Numbered from the stretch's first letter, positions 26,282 through 34,280 are shown. The stretch is DNA of 64,000 nucleotides from Leptolyngbya sp. Heron Island J (GCF_000482245.1 NZ_AWNH01000071.1:1-64000); one strand, 5' to 3'. The notes: generated from the sequence alone by a model not told the origin. Translations and numbers: made by a program.

Positions 26282-28723
26282 ATGGCTCTCTTGACCGTTG
26301 GTTTAATTGTTGGCTTATTCGGCCTGTTTGTTGTGCTGGCATATATGAACGTGCCAATACTGGCTTGGTTTGCCTATGGTGCCTTAGTGTTGGGCGTTGT
26401 CCAAGCTCCGGTTTGGCTATGGTGTCTGTTTGGCATGATAGCCATTGTTTTTAACGTGCCGTTTATTCGCCAGGTGGCAATTACAGCACCCATTGTTAAA
26501 GCAATCCGATTCTTTAAGCTGTTGCCAGCCATCTCAGATACAGAGCGGGCCGCCATTGAAGCAGGTACCGTGTGGGTGGATGGCGAGCTATTTTCCGGCA
26601 AACCCAACTTTAAGCGGATTCTCGCCGAGCCCTACCCTGCGCTTAGCCCTGCAGAACAAGCGTTTGTCGATGGCCCAGTGGAGCAGGTATGTCGCATGGC
26701 CACGGACTGGGAGATTCACCAGCGCAAGGATTTACCCCCAAACGTGTGGGCCTATCTGCGGCAGGAACGCTTCTTTGGCATGATGATTCCGTCGGAGTAC
26801 GGCGGTCGCGGCTTTTCCAATACAGCCTATAGTGCGGTGATGACCAAGCTGGCATCGCGATCCTTTACCCACACGGCGACAGTAGGGGTAACCAACTCTC
26901 TCGGCCCAGCTAAGTTGCTGCTGCGCTACGGTACTCCTGAGCAAAAGCAGCGCTATCTACCGAAACTGGCTACGGGTGAAGAAATGCCCTGCTTTGCCCT
27001 GACTGAACCAACGGCGGGGTCCGATGCGGCCAGTTTGCAGTCCAGCGGTACGGTGTTTAAGGGCAAAGACGGTGAGCTGTATCTGCGGTTGAACTGGCAG
27101 AAGCGATACATAACCTTGGGTGCGATCGCAACCCTTATCGGTCTAGCTGTTCGCCTCCGCGACCCCGATCATCTCCTGGGCCAGGGCACCGATGTCGGCA
27201 TCACCTGTGTGCTAGTACCTGCAGACACTCCCGGTGTGCAGCTGGGTCGCCGTCACGACCCCATGGGCGTACCCTTCTACAACTCTCCTATCGCTGGTCG
27301 AAATGTAGTGCTACCCGCTAGCCAGATTATTGGTGGTATAGAACAGGCTGGCAAAGGTTGGACCATGCTAATGCAAAGTCTCGCTGCTGGTCGCGGTATT
27401 AGCTTCCCGGCCACCGCTACAGGTGTGGCGAAGCTAGTCTCACGGGTGACCAGTGCCTACAGTATAGTGCGAGAACAGTTTGGCCTATCCATTGGCAAGT
27501 TTGAAGGTGTCGAAGAACCCTTAGCCCGGATTGGTGGTCTTACCTATCTAATGGATGCAGCCCGGCTATATACCTGCGGTGCTGTGGATCAAGGTGAACA
27601 GCCTGCAGTAGTATCTGCCATTGCCAAGTATCAGTTTACCGAGCTGTCCCGCCACATCATCAATGACGGTATGGACATTCTTGGCGGTGCCGGTATCTGC
27701 CGTGGTCCTCGCAATCTGTTGGCCAACATTTACACAGCTACCCCCATCCCGATCACTGTCGAAGGAGCGAATATTCTTACCCGCAGTTTGATCATTTATG
27801 GTCAGGGTGCAATTCGTTGTCACAGTTATATTGTGGATGAAATTGCCGCTTTAGAAGACAACAATGTTGCCGCCTTTGACTATGCCTTTTGGCGACATGT
27901 GGGGCTGATGTTGCGGAATCTCACCCGTGCCAAGGTCTTGGGCTGGACCCATGGGCATGTGGTGAAGTCTCCTGTGCGAGGAGAAACGGCTCGCTACTAT
28001 CAGAAACTAGCCTGGGCCTCTGCTACCTTTGCCGCCCTGTCAGATCTTGCCATGCTTACCTATGGCGGTCGTCTCAAGCGCCATGAGAAAATCACCGGGC
28101 GTTTTGCCGATATGCTCTCCTGGATGTATCTGGCGACAGCGACGCTGCGTCGGTTTGAGGCAGAGGGACGGCGAGAAGCTGATTTACCTCTGGTGCACTG
28201 GGCGATGAACCATAGCCTGGGTCAGGTACAACACGCTTTAGAAGGTCTGTTGGCAAATCTCAACATACCTGTGTTGGGCAGTCTCATGCGGGCGACTACG
28301 CTGCCCTGGTTCCGGTTAAACCCCATTGGTGTGATTCCTACTGATGCGCAGGGCCATGCGGTGGCTCAGTTACTCCAGTCTCCTGATGGACGTAATCATC
28401 TGACGAGAGGTGTACATGTGCCTACTGATGCGAAGCAGGCGCTGGGACGTTTGGAGCGTGCGTATCAGCTGTCAATTGTGGCGATGCCAATATTTAAGAA
28501 AATCAAAACGGCGTTGCGCAATGGTCAACTGAATATTACTCCACCTGTAGGTCGGGTAGAAGCGGCTCTGCGAGCTGGGGTGATTACGGGGGCAGAATCG
28601 GACCTAGCGACAACGGCAGAACGGGCGCAGCTAGATGCGATTCAGGTGGATTCGTTTACTTTGGCTGAGTATCAGCGCATCGGCAAAGAATATATTGAAG
28701 AGGAAATAGCAGAGGCTGAATAG
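26282..28723 (+). CDS. fadE: Acyl-CoA dehydrogenase, FadE type
   Basis: FAD-dependent acyl-CoA dehydrogenase for the first oxidation of beta-oxidation. The 813-residue length and layout match E. coli FadE (814): two N-terminal hydrophobic segments (about 5-65), the N-terminal helical domain with GPVEQVCRMATDW and FFGMMIPSEYGGRGFS, CFALTEPTAGSDA at the flavin site, LNWQKRYITLGAIATLIGLA, and GIEEPLARI-like GVEEPLARIGG. The catalytic-Glu motif TVEGANILTRS has Glu494, followed by IYGQGAIRCH. A C-terminal DUF1974-like region occupies about 530-800. FadE normally passes electrons to electron-transfer flavoprotein; no etf gene is in the window. This family is rare in cyanobacteria and suggests transfer. 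Confidence 0.95.
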   Translation: MALLTVGLIVGLFGLFVVLAYMNVPILAWFAYGALVLGVVQAPVWLWCLFGMIAIVFNVPFIRQVAITAPIVKAIRFFKLLPAISDTERAAIEAGTVWVDGELFSGKPNFKRILAEPYPALSPAEQAFVDGPVEQVCRMATDWEIHQRKDLPPNVWAYLRQERFFGMMIPSEYGGRGFSNTAYSAVMTKLASRSFTHTATVGVTNSLGPAKLLLRYGTPEQKQRYLPKLATGEEMPCFALTEPTAGSDAASLQSSGTVFKGKDGELYLRLNWQKRYITLGAIATLIGLAVRLRDPDHLLGQGTDVGITCVLVPADTPGVQLGRRHDPMGVPFYNSPIAGRNVVLPASQIIGGIEQAGKGWTMLMQSLAAGRGISFPATATGVAKLVSRVTSAYSIVREQFGLSIGKFEGVEEPLARIGGLTYLMDAARLYTCGAVDQGEQPAVVSAIAKYQFTELSRHIINDGMDILGGAGICRGPRNLLANIYTATPIPITVEGANILTRSLIIYGQGAIRCHSYIVDEIAALEDNNVAAFDYAFWRHVGLMLRNLTRAKVLGWTHGHVVKSPVRGETARYYQKLAWASATFAALSDLAMLTYGGRLKRHEKITGRFADMLSWMYLATATLRRFEAEGRREADLPLVHWAMNHSLGQVQHALEGLLANLNIPVLGSLMRATTLPWFRLNPIGVIPTDAQGHAVAQLLQSPDGRNHLTRGVHVPTDAKQALGRLERAYQLSIVAMPIFKKIKTALRNGQLNITPPVGRVEAALRAGVITGAESDLATTAERAQLDAIQVDSFTLAEYQRIGKEYIEEEIAEAE

Positions 28724-28800
28724 TGGTCGTTTCTGATCTTTTGCTAGGTTTAGCGATCGCGTGGAAAAGGAAATTTCTGCTTGACACGTCCACGGCTTCA

Positions 28801-29092
28801 TCATTCTTCTTCAAGTGACTTAATTTCAGCAATACTAGCTGGATTCACCACTCAGTTGGCCATAGCAACTTGCTCCAATGTTCTGTGACAAACCCTGAAA
28901 ATCCGGCTTCATATGCTGTGAAAATGTCTGAGCAAGGATATAGAGAGTTTAATTGCTTGGCCCGTGCGTCAGGTGGAAGCCACAGTTTGTCATCTTTTAA
29001 CAACAGCTCCTTCCACAGAGCTAACAACAGAATAGGTTCGCCTGTGAACATCAATGCCAACAAAGATCTTTTTGTCTTTGTTGCAATCAGCA
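28801..29092 (-). pseudogene. IS110-type transposase remnant
   Basis: Reading the minus strand across frames gives the start of an IS110-family transposase: DKKIFVGIDVHRRTYSVVSS and EGAVVKR, then two in-frame stops. After a frame change comes AKQLNSLYPCSDIFTAYEAG and FSGFVTEHW, then in another frame VVNPASIAEIKSLEEE and a stop. VGIDVH, with its catalytic Asp, and YEAGFSGFV are the family marks. Only about a quarter of the usual protein remains, with several disabling changes. A continuous 94-codon frame through the region is a by-product. It lies between fadE and the MarR-linked genes. Confidence 0.75.
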
Positions 29093-29115
29093 TTAGAGGA
29101 TACAGCCAATAATAT

Positions 29116-29646
29116 TTAATTATTAGCATTGGTTGGGATTTGTTTTGTATTTGGTCGTCTTCCCCAAGGTTTCAGCACAGAGATACCGATAATCACTGTA
29201 AGCAAGAGAACCTGTACTAAAGTTCCGACTAAAACTCCCTTAGCATCAAAGGTGTAGATAGGATTAGTAAACGCTTGTAACCCTTCTTGAGCGGAAATAT
29301 CTTCGGCCGCGTTTCCCCAAGGGAAAAGCCAGAAAGTGCCAAATATTACTAGTCCAGTGGTCAAAAACCACTTAGAGATTACCCAGTAGAACTTAGTGAA
29401 TCCAAAATTAGTAGTCCAACAGAGTAGCGTCGCTGTCAGCACTGAACCAATTGCAGCGGGAATCACGATGTAGTCATCGAGTAAGGTGATCGCTGAATTG
29501 ATTGCATAAAGCGCATCTGCATTGACAGCTTTTGTGTTGCGAAGTGACAACAAGAACATGCTCAAAACGGCTCCAGTCCAAAGTGCTGCAAATCCTATGT
29601 GAGCAGATAAGATCCAGGTTTTTTGCTTGATACTTGCTTTTGGCAT
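29116..29646 (-). CDS. Small integral membrane protein (DUF2269-like)
   Basis: A 176-residue membrane protein with four likely helices (about 10-30, 50-75, 85-108 and 140-160). Starting at the ATG at 29646 is supported by GGAGGAA directly upstream; a longer frame to 29676 is not. The arrangement with SAHIGFAALWTGAVLSMFL at the first helix and YIVIPAAIGSVLTATLLCW recalls the DUF2269 family of predicted membrane proteins with conserved His and Trp. It lies downstream of the MarR gene on the same strand, and its upstream region carries a copy of the MarR-like operator, so it is a likely target of that repressor. Confidence 0.75.
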   Translation of the reverse strand: MPKASIKQKTWILSAHIGFAALWTGAVLSMFLLSLRNTKAVNADALYAINSAITLLDDYIVIPAAIGSVLTATLLCWTTNFGFTKFYWVISKWFLTTGLVIFGTFWLFPWGNAAEDISAQEGLQAFTNPIYTFDAKGVLVGTLVQVLLLTVIIGISVLKPWGRRPNTKQIPTNANN

Positions 29647-29712
29647 GGGTTCCTCCAAGAAAATCTTTAGGGTCAAGCGACTTCTGGCTTTGATTGATTG
29701 GCGAAAAACCAG

Positions 29713-29747
29713 ATACTTAATATATTAATAGTTAATGTATTAAGTAT
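29713..29747. promoter_or_regulatory. Nested palindromes (operator-like) before the DUF2269-like gene
   Basis: ATACTTAATA and TATTAAGTAT form a perfect 10-bp inverted repeat at 29713-29722 and 29738-29747. Inside it ATTAA and TTAAT flank TAG. Positions 29729-29746 match 15 of 18 bases of the palindrome before the marR gene. This is the expected appearance of a MarR binding site overlapping the promoter of the gene starting at 29646. Confidence 0.6.
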
Positions 29748-29782
29748 TTTCCAAAATGGCAACCCCAGGAGGTTAATTTTTC

Positions 29783-30250
29783 CTACATCATATTGTCCAT
29801 TACTCGATCCAGTAACGCTGAAAGACTCTCCTGTTCTGCCTTTGAGAAGCCCTCGGTGGCTTGATTAATCGTTTCCGCACCAATAGGTGGAAGAGTTTTC
29901 ATTAACTGTTTGCCTTCATCGGTTAGCCAAATACGAACGATCCGGCGATCTCTAGGATCACGCTCTCGATAAACAAGGTTACGACTCTCCATTCGGTCAA
30001 CGACTCCAGTTAGTGTTGCCCCAAGCTGTTTAAGTTTGTCTGCAATCCCAGAGGTTGACAGTCCATCCTCTTCCCATAAACAACATAGAACCAGGTAGTG
30101 AAATGGGGTTAGCTTATATGGCTCTAGCCGCTCTAGAAAATCTCGATACATTAATTGAGATATTAGTTTGACTTTGTACCCTATGTTGTAGGGAGCAAGG
30201 GCATGATGCCATTGCTCAAGAAACTTGGCTTTTGAAAAAGAATCAGGCAT
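29783..30250 (-). CDS. MarR family transcriptional regulator
   Basis: A 155-residue winged-helix repressor. The DNA-binding region is clear: LTPFHYLVLCCLWEEDGLST, then SGIADKLKQLGATLTGVVDRME with the recognition helix, and the wing RNLVYRERDPRDRRIVRIWL. MarR proteins are dimers that usually repress neighbouring genes until a small aromatic or oxidant ligand binds. The start is placed at the ATG at 30250; a TTG at 30277 is alternative. A perfect palindrome lies 26 bases upstream, and a relative of it precedes the next gene, so both are probably controlled by this protein. Whether it also acts on the nearby fad genes is unknown; no matching site was seen there. Confidence 0.92.
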   Translation of the reverse strand: MPDSFSKAKFLEQWHHALAPYNIGYKVKLISQLMYRDFLERLEPYKLTPFHYLVLCCLWEEDGLSTSGIADKLKQLGATLTGVVDRMESRNLVYRERDPRDRRIVRIWLTDEGKQLMKTLPPIGAETINQATEGFSKAEQESLSALLDRVMDNMM

Positions 30251-30276
30251 TACGCTCGAAATTTGCCCCCAAGTCA

Positions 30277-30298
30277 AATAGTTAACGCATTAACTATT
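30277..30298. promoter_or_regulatory. MarR operator palindrome before the marR gene
   Basis: AATAGTTAA and TTAACTATT form a perfect 9-bp inverted repeat with four central bases. The 18-base core TAGTTAAYGYATTAASTA is shared with 29729-29746. Its size and position suit autoregulation by the MarR protein. Confidence 0.7.
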
Positions 30299-30498
30299 CT
30301 ATGCCGAATATCTCTCCGCCAACTTCGAATTCAATACTCTACTACTTAGCAGTACAACCAGCATCACCGGGCCGCCGTGAATGATGCTCTATTTTAATTG
30401 AATTTGCGGCTCCGGTGCATGCGCTTGCTCTGCCACTTTTCTACTGGAATTTTCACCTTTTCATTCAGAGTACGATTCCATTTCTTGTAGATAGGTTG

Positions 30499-32427
30499 TT
30501 AGCCCTCGCTAATAGGATCCACTATCGGTATAGCAAAGGCATTGCAGACTGTCTGAAGCGTAGCGAACAACGTTCTGAAATCATCAAACTCATCGTCATC
30601 TAAGGACTCACAATTCTCAGCAAAAGCCATTTTGTTGCCACAAACTTCGAATACATCGGTCCCAAGAATTCCATCTCCCTTTAGTCCATTAGAAGAAAGA
30701 ATGTGGTTTCGAAAATAGTGTTCGATTGAAAGATATCGATGATTGATATTTGATTCTGTAACAAACTCTTCTCGCCCTGGAACTATTGGTAATAGGATTC
30801 CCCATACGGAAGCCGTGCGATGTTTTCGATAAGATGCTGTAATGCTCCAATCCTCAAACGCTTCCTTTTTTAGCCCTTTGAACTGAGCATTTCCTTTTTG
30901 ATCATTATCGAACAGCCCAATGATTGCTCGTTCACTCGTTGTGGCTAAGAACTCAATGTTTCGACGCAATTGCTCTGCGCCGCCATCGCGTTTATCCTGA
31001 TCAGCTTCTATGCCAGCAGTTTGAATATCGAACGGTGGTTCTGATCCTGTTCCGTATAACTTTTGCCACGCCACCCGCAGGATTTTTTTATCGCTGCGCC
31101 CCTCAACAACCAGCAACGGACGATGGGAATGCAACACAGCCGATTGCACTGATTCTCTGTAACGTATTGTTTCCTGGAATGCTGCGTAAGCAGAATCAAA
31201 CTCGCTGAATTCCTCGACGGCAATTGGTTGTCCGTTTGGCATGCTAATGATTTGGGCTGAGTTCGGGGCAAATGCATCCTGTAGCCCAAGAAGAAACAGT
31301 GGTGAGTGTGTCGTAATAAGGAACTGCACACGTTCAAACATACGCAACAACTTTGGCAAGACCTTCCGTTGTAGATCAAGATGTAGATGGGTGTCTATCT
31401 CGTCAATAACAACAATGCCTGCCACATTTTGGATTGTCGAAAATGTGGCACCACTTCTATCGAAATCAAATAAGATTGTTGCAAACAGTGCAAATAAAGA
31501 ACTTTCTCCGGATGACAGCGAGAAGATATTCTGAATGGTCTTCTTTTTCCCATTTCCAAACGTGATACTAATACCGATTTGGCGGTGGTGCTTATTTCCT
31601 ATGACCAATTGCACCTGACTTTGCTCGTCAGCAAATATCAGCTTCAATATGTCAATGATCGCCTTGATTATTTGAGAATTAGGTCCATCAACATCCTGGC
31701 GCATCATCACGATCTCAGCTGGAGTGGGCGGTTCCTGGATATTTACCGGCACATTCTGAACTTCCGTAGTCAACTTGTCGAGTAGAACATTAAGTAACCA
31801 ATCGCATGTCGCGGCAACTCGCCGTTGACAGAAAATTAGGCGCTCCGATAACCCTTTGATATTTTGACGTTGCTCAAATGTGGCATTACCGGAGAGATTT
31901 GTTTCGTTTAACCACGCAGGTTTTTCAAAGCGATTCGGCGGAAAATACAGTACGCAGCCGTCGGAAAATGCTTTCTTGACTACCGAAATATTTGCAGCAG
32001 TATTATCTGGGATTGGAATCTGTCTATAGTGGCTATCCTCTGACAGGGGGATCTGATTCCAAGACTCGAATGCCGGACAGTGACCTAGCTCTGCTTCAAA
32101 TTTCTCCCGAGACCGATCGAGCACCCATTCTTCTATTTCAATGCCATCCGTGAACTGAACGAGAGTATGGTAATAATTTTGACCTTGATGAATGAACTGC
32201 CGACTTCGCAGACGATACACTTTACCTTTCTCAATTTCTGCATCATCAAAAACGCCAGCCTTCGTAACAACCATTCCATTCACGATCGTGGAGACTACCG
32301 TCGATTTACCTGAACCGTTTCCACCTACGAAGCATACCGGCATTGGTCGATCGTTGATAAACGGAAGTTCTCTTTCAAGATTGGGTACTGGTCCCGTGTA
32401 CTGGATGGAAACTCGTTTCAAATACAA
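30499..32427 (-). CDS. AAA ATPase with C-terminal TOPRIM-like domain (OLD/PARIS-like)
   Basis: A 642-residue protein with an ABC-type AAA ATPase: Walker A GGNGSGKST at 35-43, signature LSSGESSLFALF, Walker B GIVVIDEIDTHLH and the H-loop ITTHSPLFLLG. After it comes a TOPRIM-like region with LLVVEGRSDKKIL (Glu and Asp) and IIGLFDNDQKG (the second acidic cluster). This plan fits OLD-family nucleases and fused versions of the PARIS AriA/AriB pair, both linked to phage defence. The start is the TTG at 32427 with AAGGAG upstream. It has no partner gene and lies beside integrase and transposon remnants. A defence role is inferred from family and setting only. Confidence 0.8.
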   Translation of the reverse strand: MYLKRVSIQYTGPVPNLERELPFINDRPMPVCFVGGNGSGKSTVVSTIVNGMVVTKAGVFDDAEIEKGKVYRLRSRQFIHQGQNYYHTLVQFTDGIEIEEWVLDRSREKFEAELGHCPAFESWNQIPLSEDSHYRQIPIPDNTAANISVVKKAFSDGCVLYFPPNRFEKPAWLNETNLSGNATFEQRQNIKGLSERLIFCQRRVAATCDWLLNVLLDKLTTEVQNVPVNIQEPPTPAEIVMMRQDVDGPNSQIIKAIIDILKLIFADEQSQVQLVIGNKHHRQIGISITFGNGKKKTIQNIFSLSSGESSLFALFATILFDFDRSGATFSTIQNVAGIVVIDEIDTHLHLDLQRKVLPKLLRMFERVQFLITTHSPLFLLGLQDAFAPNSAQIISMPNGQPIAVEEFSEFDSAYAAFQETIRYRESVQSAVLHSHRPLLVVEGRSDKKILRVAWQKLYGTGSEPPFDIQTAGIEADQDKRDGGAEQLRRNIEFLATTSERAIIGLFDNDQKGNAQFKGLKKEAFEDWSITASYRKHRTASVWGILLPIVPGREEFVTESNINHRYLSIEHYFRNHILSSNGLKGDGILGTDVFEVCGNKMAFAENCESLDDDEFDDFRTLFATLQTVCNAFAIPIVDPISEG

Positions 32428-32599
32428 TTGACAGAACTCCTTCCTCTAAGCCATGTGTACCAGCCGACATCGTACATTTAGAGGGAATAGTGTGACAAGG
32501 GTTCGTATCAACGTGGTTACTACAAACTTAAAATGACTGACGAACAAGATGGGTTTACGCAGTCATTAGCCTTTGTTGCGGTAGAACTTGTAATTCAGC
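32428..32599. other. Intergenic stretch left of the repeat array
   Basis: This holds the promoter side of the AAA ATPase gene and leads into the tandem repeats. With the array (to 32780) the gene-free stretch is about 350 bases. Nothing else was recognised. Confidence 0.3.
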
Positions 32600-32607
32600 A
32601 GCAGATC

Positions 32608-32780
32608 TGCGTGATAACACCCCTATTCATAGAACTTATACCGAATTTTTGCCATATAACTCCGGGAATCCAAGGTGTTATCCAGCACTTTTGACAGTTA
32701 AGTATGGGAAATAGGAATCTTATCCAGTACTTTTGACAGATAAGCACCCCTATGAGGGAGTTATACAGCATTTGCCATGG
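32608..32780. repeat. 42-bp tandem repeat array next to the integrase
   Basis: Units begin with TTAT(A/C)C at 32636, 32678, 32720 and 32761, spaced 42, 42 and 41 bases; a degenerate partial unit precedes them. Two middle units share TTATCC, CAGYACTTTTGACAG and a closing TAAG. The third unit is itself palindromic at its ends (CTTATC and GATAAG). The last unit runs into the integrase pseudogene start at 32777. A 63-codon minus-strand frame is only the repeat read through (a 14-residue period). Such repeats before an integron integrase could be integrase binding sites (attI-like). Confidence 0.75.
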
Positions 32781-33744
32781 CACCACCCAAGCCGCCGCGC
32801 TTGCTAGATCAAGTTAGGGAAGTCTCTCGCTTAAAGCATTTCAGCCTTGCAACTGAAATCTTATATCCACTACATTCGAGATTTCATCCTGTTTCATAAC
32901 AAGCGACATCCAAAGGATATGGGAGTGCCTGAAATTAGGACTTACCTATCCCATCTAGCGATTCACCGTAATGTGGCGGCATCAACTCAAACCGTTGCTT
33001 TAAGTGCCCTGCTGTTTTTGTATCGTCAGGTTCTAAATATAGAGCTACCGTACATAGACGATATTGAACGAGCTAGACGACCTCAGCGCTTACCGGTTGT
33101 ATTTACCCGCTCAGAAGTAAAGCGAATTTTAACTAACCTAGACGGCATCCAACATCTGATAGTCCGTCTGCTTTACGGAACGGTCATGCGCTTGATGGCA
33201 GGGCTACGCCTACGTGTCAAGGACCTGGATTTTGATTACTACCAAATCACAGTACAAGATGGCAAAGGTCAGAAAGATCGTCGCACCATGTTACCCAATT
33301 CACTAGTTAATCCATTACAACAACAGTTACAAAAAGCTAAAAGCTTCCATGAACAAGACTTAGCGCTGGGTTATGGCACAGTAGAGCTGCCCTATGCGCT
33401 TGCGCGCAAATATCCTAACGCCCACAGCGAGTGGAAATGGCAATTTGTGTTTCCCTCCTGGAAGCGTTCCATCGATCCCCGTACGAAGATTGTGAGAAGA
33501 CATCATGTGTATAAACAATCTATACAGCGGGCAGTAAAACAGGCTATTCAGCGTACTGGTATCACTAAACATGGTGGCTGTCATACGTTTCGCCATAGCT
33601 TTGCCACCCATCTCTTGGAAGATGGCTATGATATCCGAACCGTACAAGAGCTGTTAGGCCACAAGGATGTAAAAACAAACCACGATTTATACTCACGTGC
33701 TAAATTGCGGTGGACGGGGTGTGCGGAGTCCATGCCGTATTTAG
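32777..33744 (+). pseudogene. intI: Integron integrase (IntI) with two frameshifts
   Basis: The middle frame gives a close match to chromosomal integron integrases: [88 protein letters not shown] and [20 protein letters not shown]. The true N-terminus, [20 protein letters not shown] from the ATG at 32777, is in another frame and is joined by a shift near 32857. The nucleophile region [19 protein letters not shown] is read only if one A is removed near 33671-33679; without this the frame misses the catalytic Tyr and ends in unrelated residues. The arginine/histidine part of the active site is intact. Both shifts should be checked against reads. Confidence 0.88.
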
Positions 33745-33826
33745 CGGTTTTCCATGATGCATACCAAAAAGTGTGACCTAATGGCCACGGTTCACCCGTG
33801 AAAAATTAACTCAGCACCTCAAAAAT

Positions 33827-33852
33827 GCTGGGTTTTCGGGTGTCAACCCAGC
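33827..33852. repeat. Short GCTGGGTT/AACCCAGC palindrome
   Basis: An 8-bp perfect stem with a ten-base loop, followed by CTACAG. It is a variant of the AACCCAACCTAC element seen before fadN and fadA, and is followed by a HIP1 site at 33865-33872. It is a typical intergenic repeat of cyanobacteria. Confidence 0.5.
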
Positions 33853-33926
33853 CTACAGCGATGAGCGATCGCACTCAACAACATAATCTCGATCAAACTT
33901 ATCAAAAGAGAGAGGAATAGTAGAGA

Positions 33927-34154
33927 TCATCCCACTGATTTACTATTATTCCGTTGTCGATTAGGACGTAACTTTTTACTAAAGAATTGAATGAGAATAT
34001 CTGCAAAATACCAAGTCACAAGAAATGCTAGGCATTCGAGTGAAAAGCTGTGAAACTTATAGAACAACTCTGCAATCAGCAATGAAACAGTAATTGCAGG
34101 GACTTGTTCACTCAGTAATTGGCGAAAAGATAGTGCTCGAATCAGGGTATACAT
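33927..34154 (-). CDS. Small conserved membrane protein
   Basis: A 75-residue protein beginning MYTLIRALSFRQLLSEQVPA at the ATG at 34154, which follows GAGGTGG; an in-frame GTG two codons earlier is possible. One or two hydrophobic helices span about 22-36 and 42-58, and the C-terminus is strongly basic (KKLRPNRQRNN). Small proteins with this N-terminal pattern occur in other cyanobacteria as I recall, with no known function. The basic tail should lie in the cytoplasm. Confidence 0.65.
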   Translation of the reverse strand: MYTLIRALSFRQLLSEQVPAITVSLLIAELFYKFHSFSLECLAFLVTWYFADILIQFFSKKLRPNRQRNNSKSVG

Positions 34155-34222
34155 AGCCACCTCTTGAATCGTACATATAAGGTGTGTAAGGGGGATATTT
34201 CAGTCTTTTTCTCTTGATTTTC

Positions 34223-34280
34223 TAACTCTGCAACAAAAATGTGAGGATCTCATGAAGAAACAAAACAAACTGGCAAGATA
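34223..34280 (+). repeat. Left copy of ~57-bp direct repeat flanking the three-gene module
   Basis: Shares with 36593-36649 the blocks AACTCT, ACAAAAA, TGAGGATCT, ATG and AAACT, then AGATA or GGATA; about three quarters of bases agree by eye. The GAGGATCT-ATG part looks like a ribosome binding site and start codon. The two copies are in the same orientation, on the strand opposite to the three genes between them. Confidence 0.6.

Noticed and set aside
28845-29129. 94-codon minus-strand frame taken as a gene
   Set aside because: The IS110 motifs switch frames through it, so the frame is an accidental product of a decayed transposase.
29713-29747. Palindromes considered as a transcription terminator of marR
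   Set aside because: The stem is A/T only and has no T-tract; the match to the marR operator explains it better as a binding site.
30415-30603. 62-codon + strand frame after the AAA ATPase gene
   Set aside because: It overlaps the 3' end of the ATPase gene on the other strand and has no start context or motif.
32595-32786. 63-codon minus-strand frame with repeated residues
   Set aside because: It is the 42-bp repeat array read as 14-residue units; the DNA repeat explains it fully.
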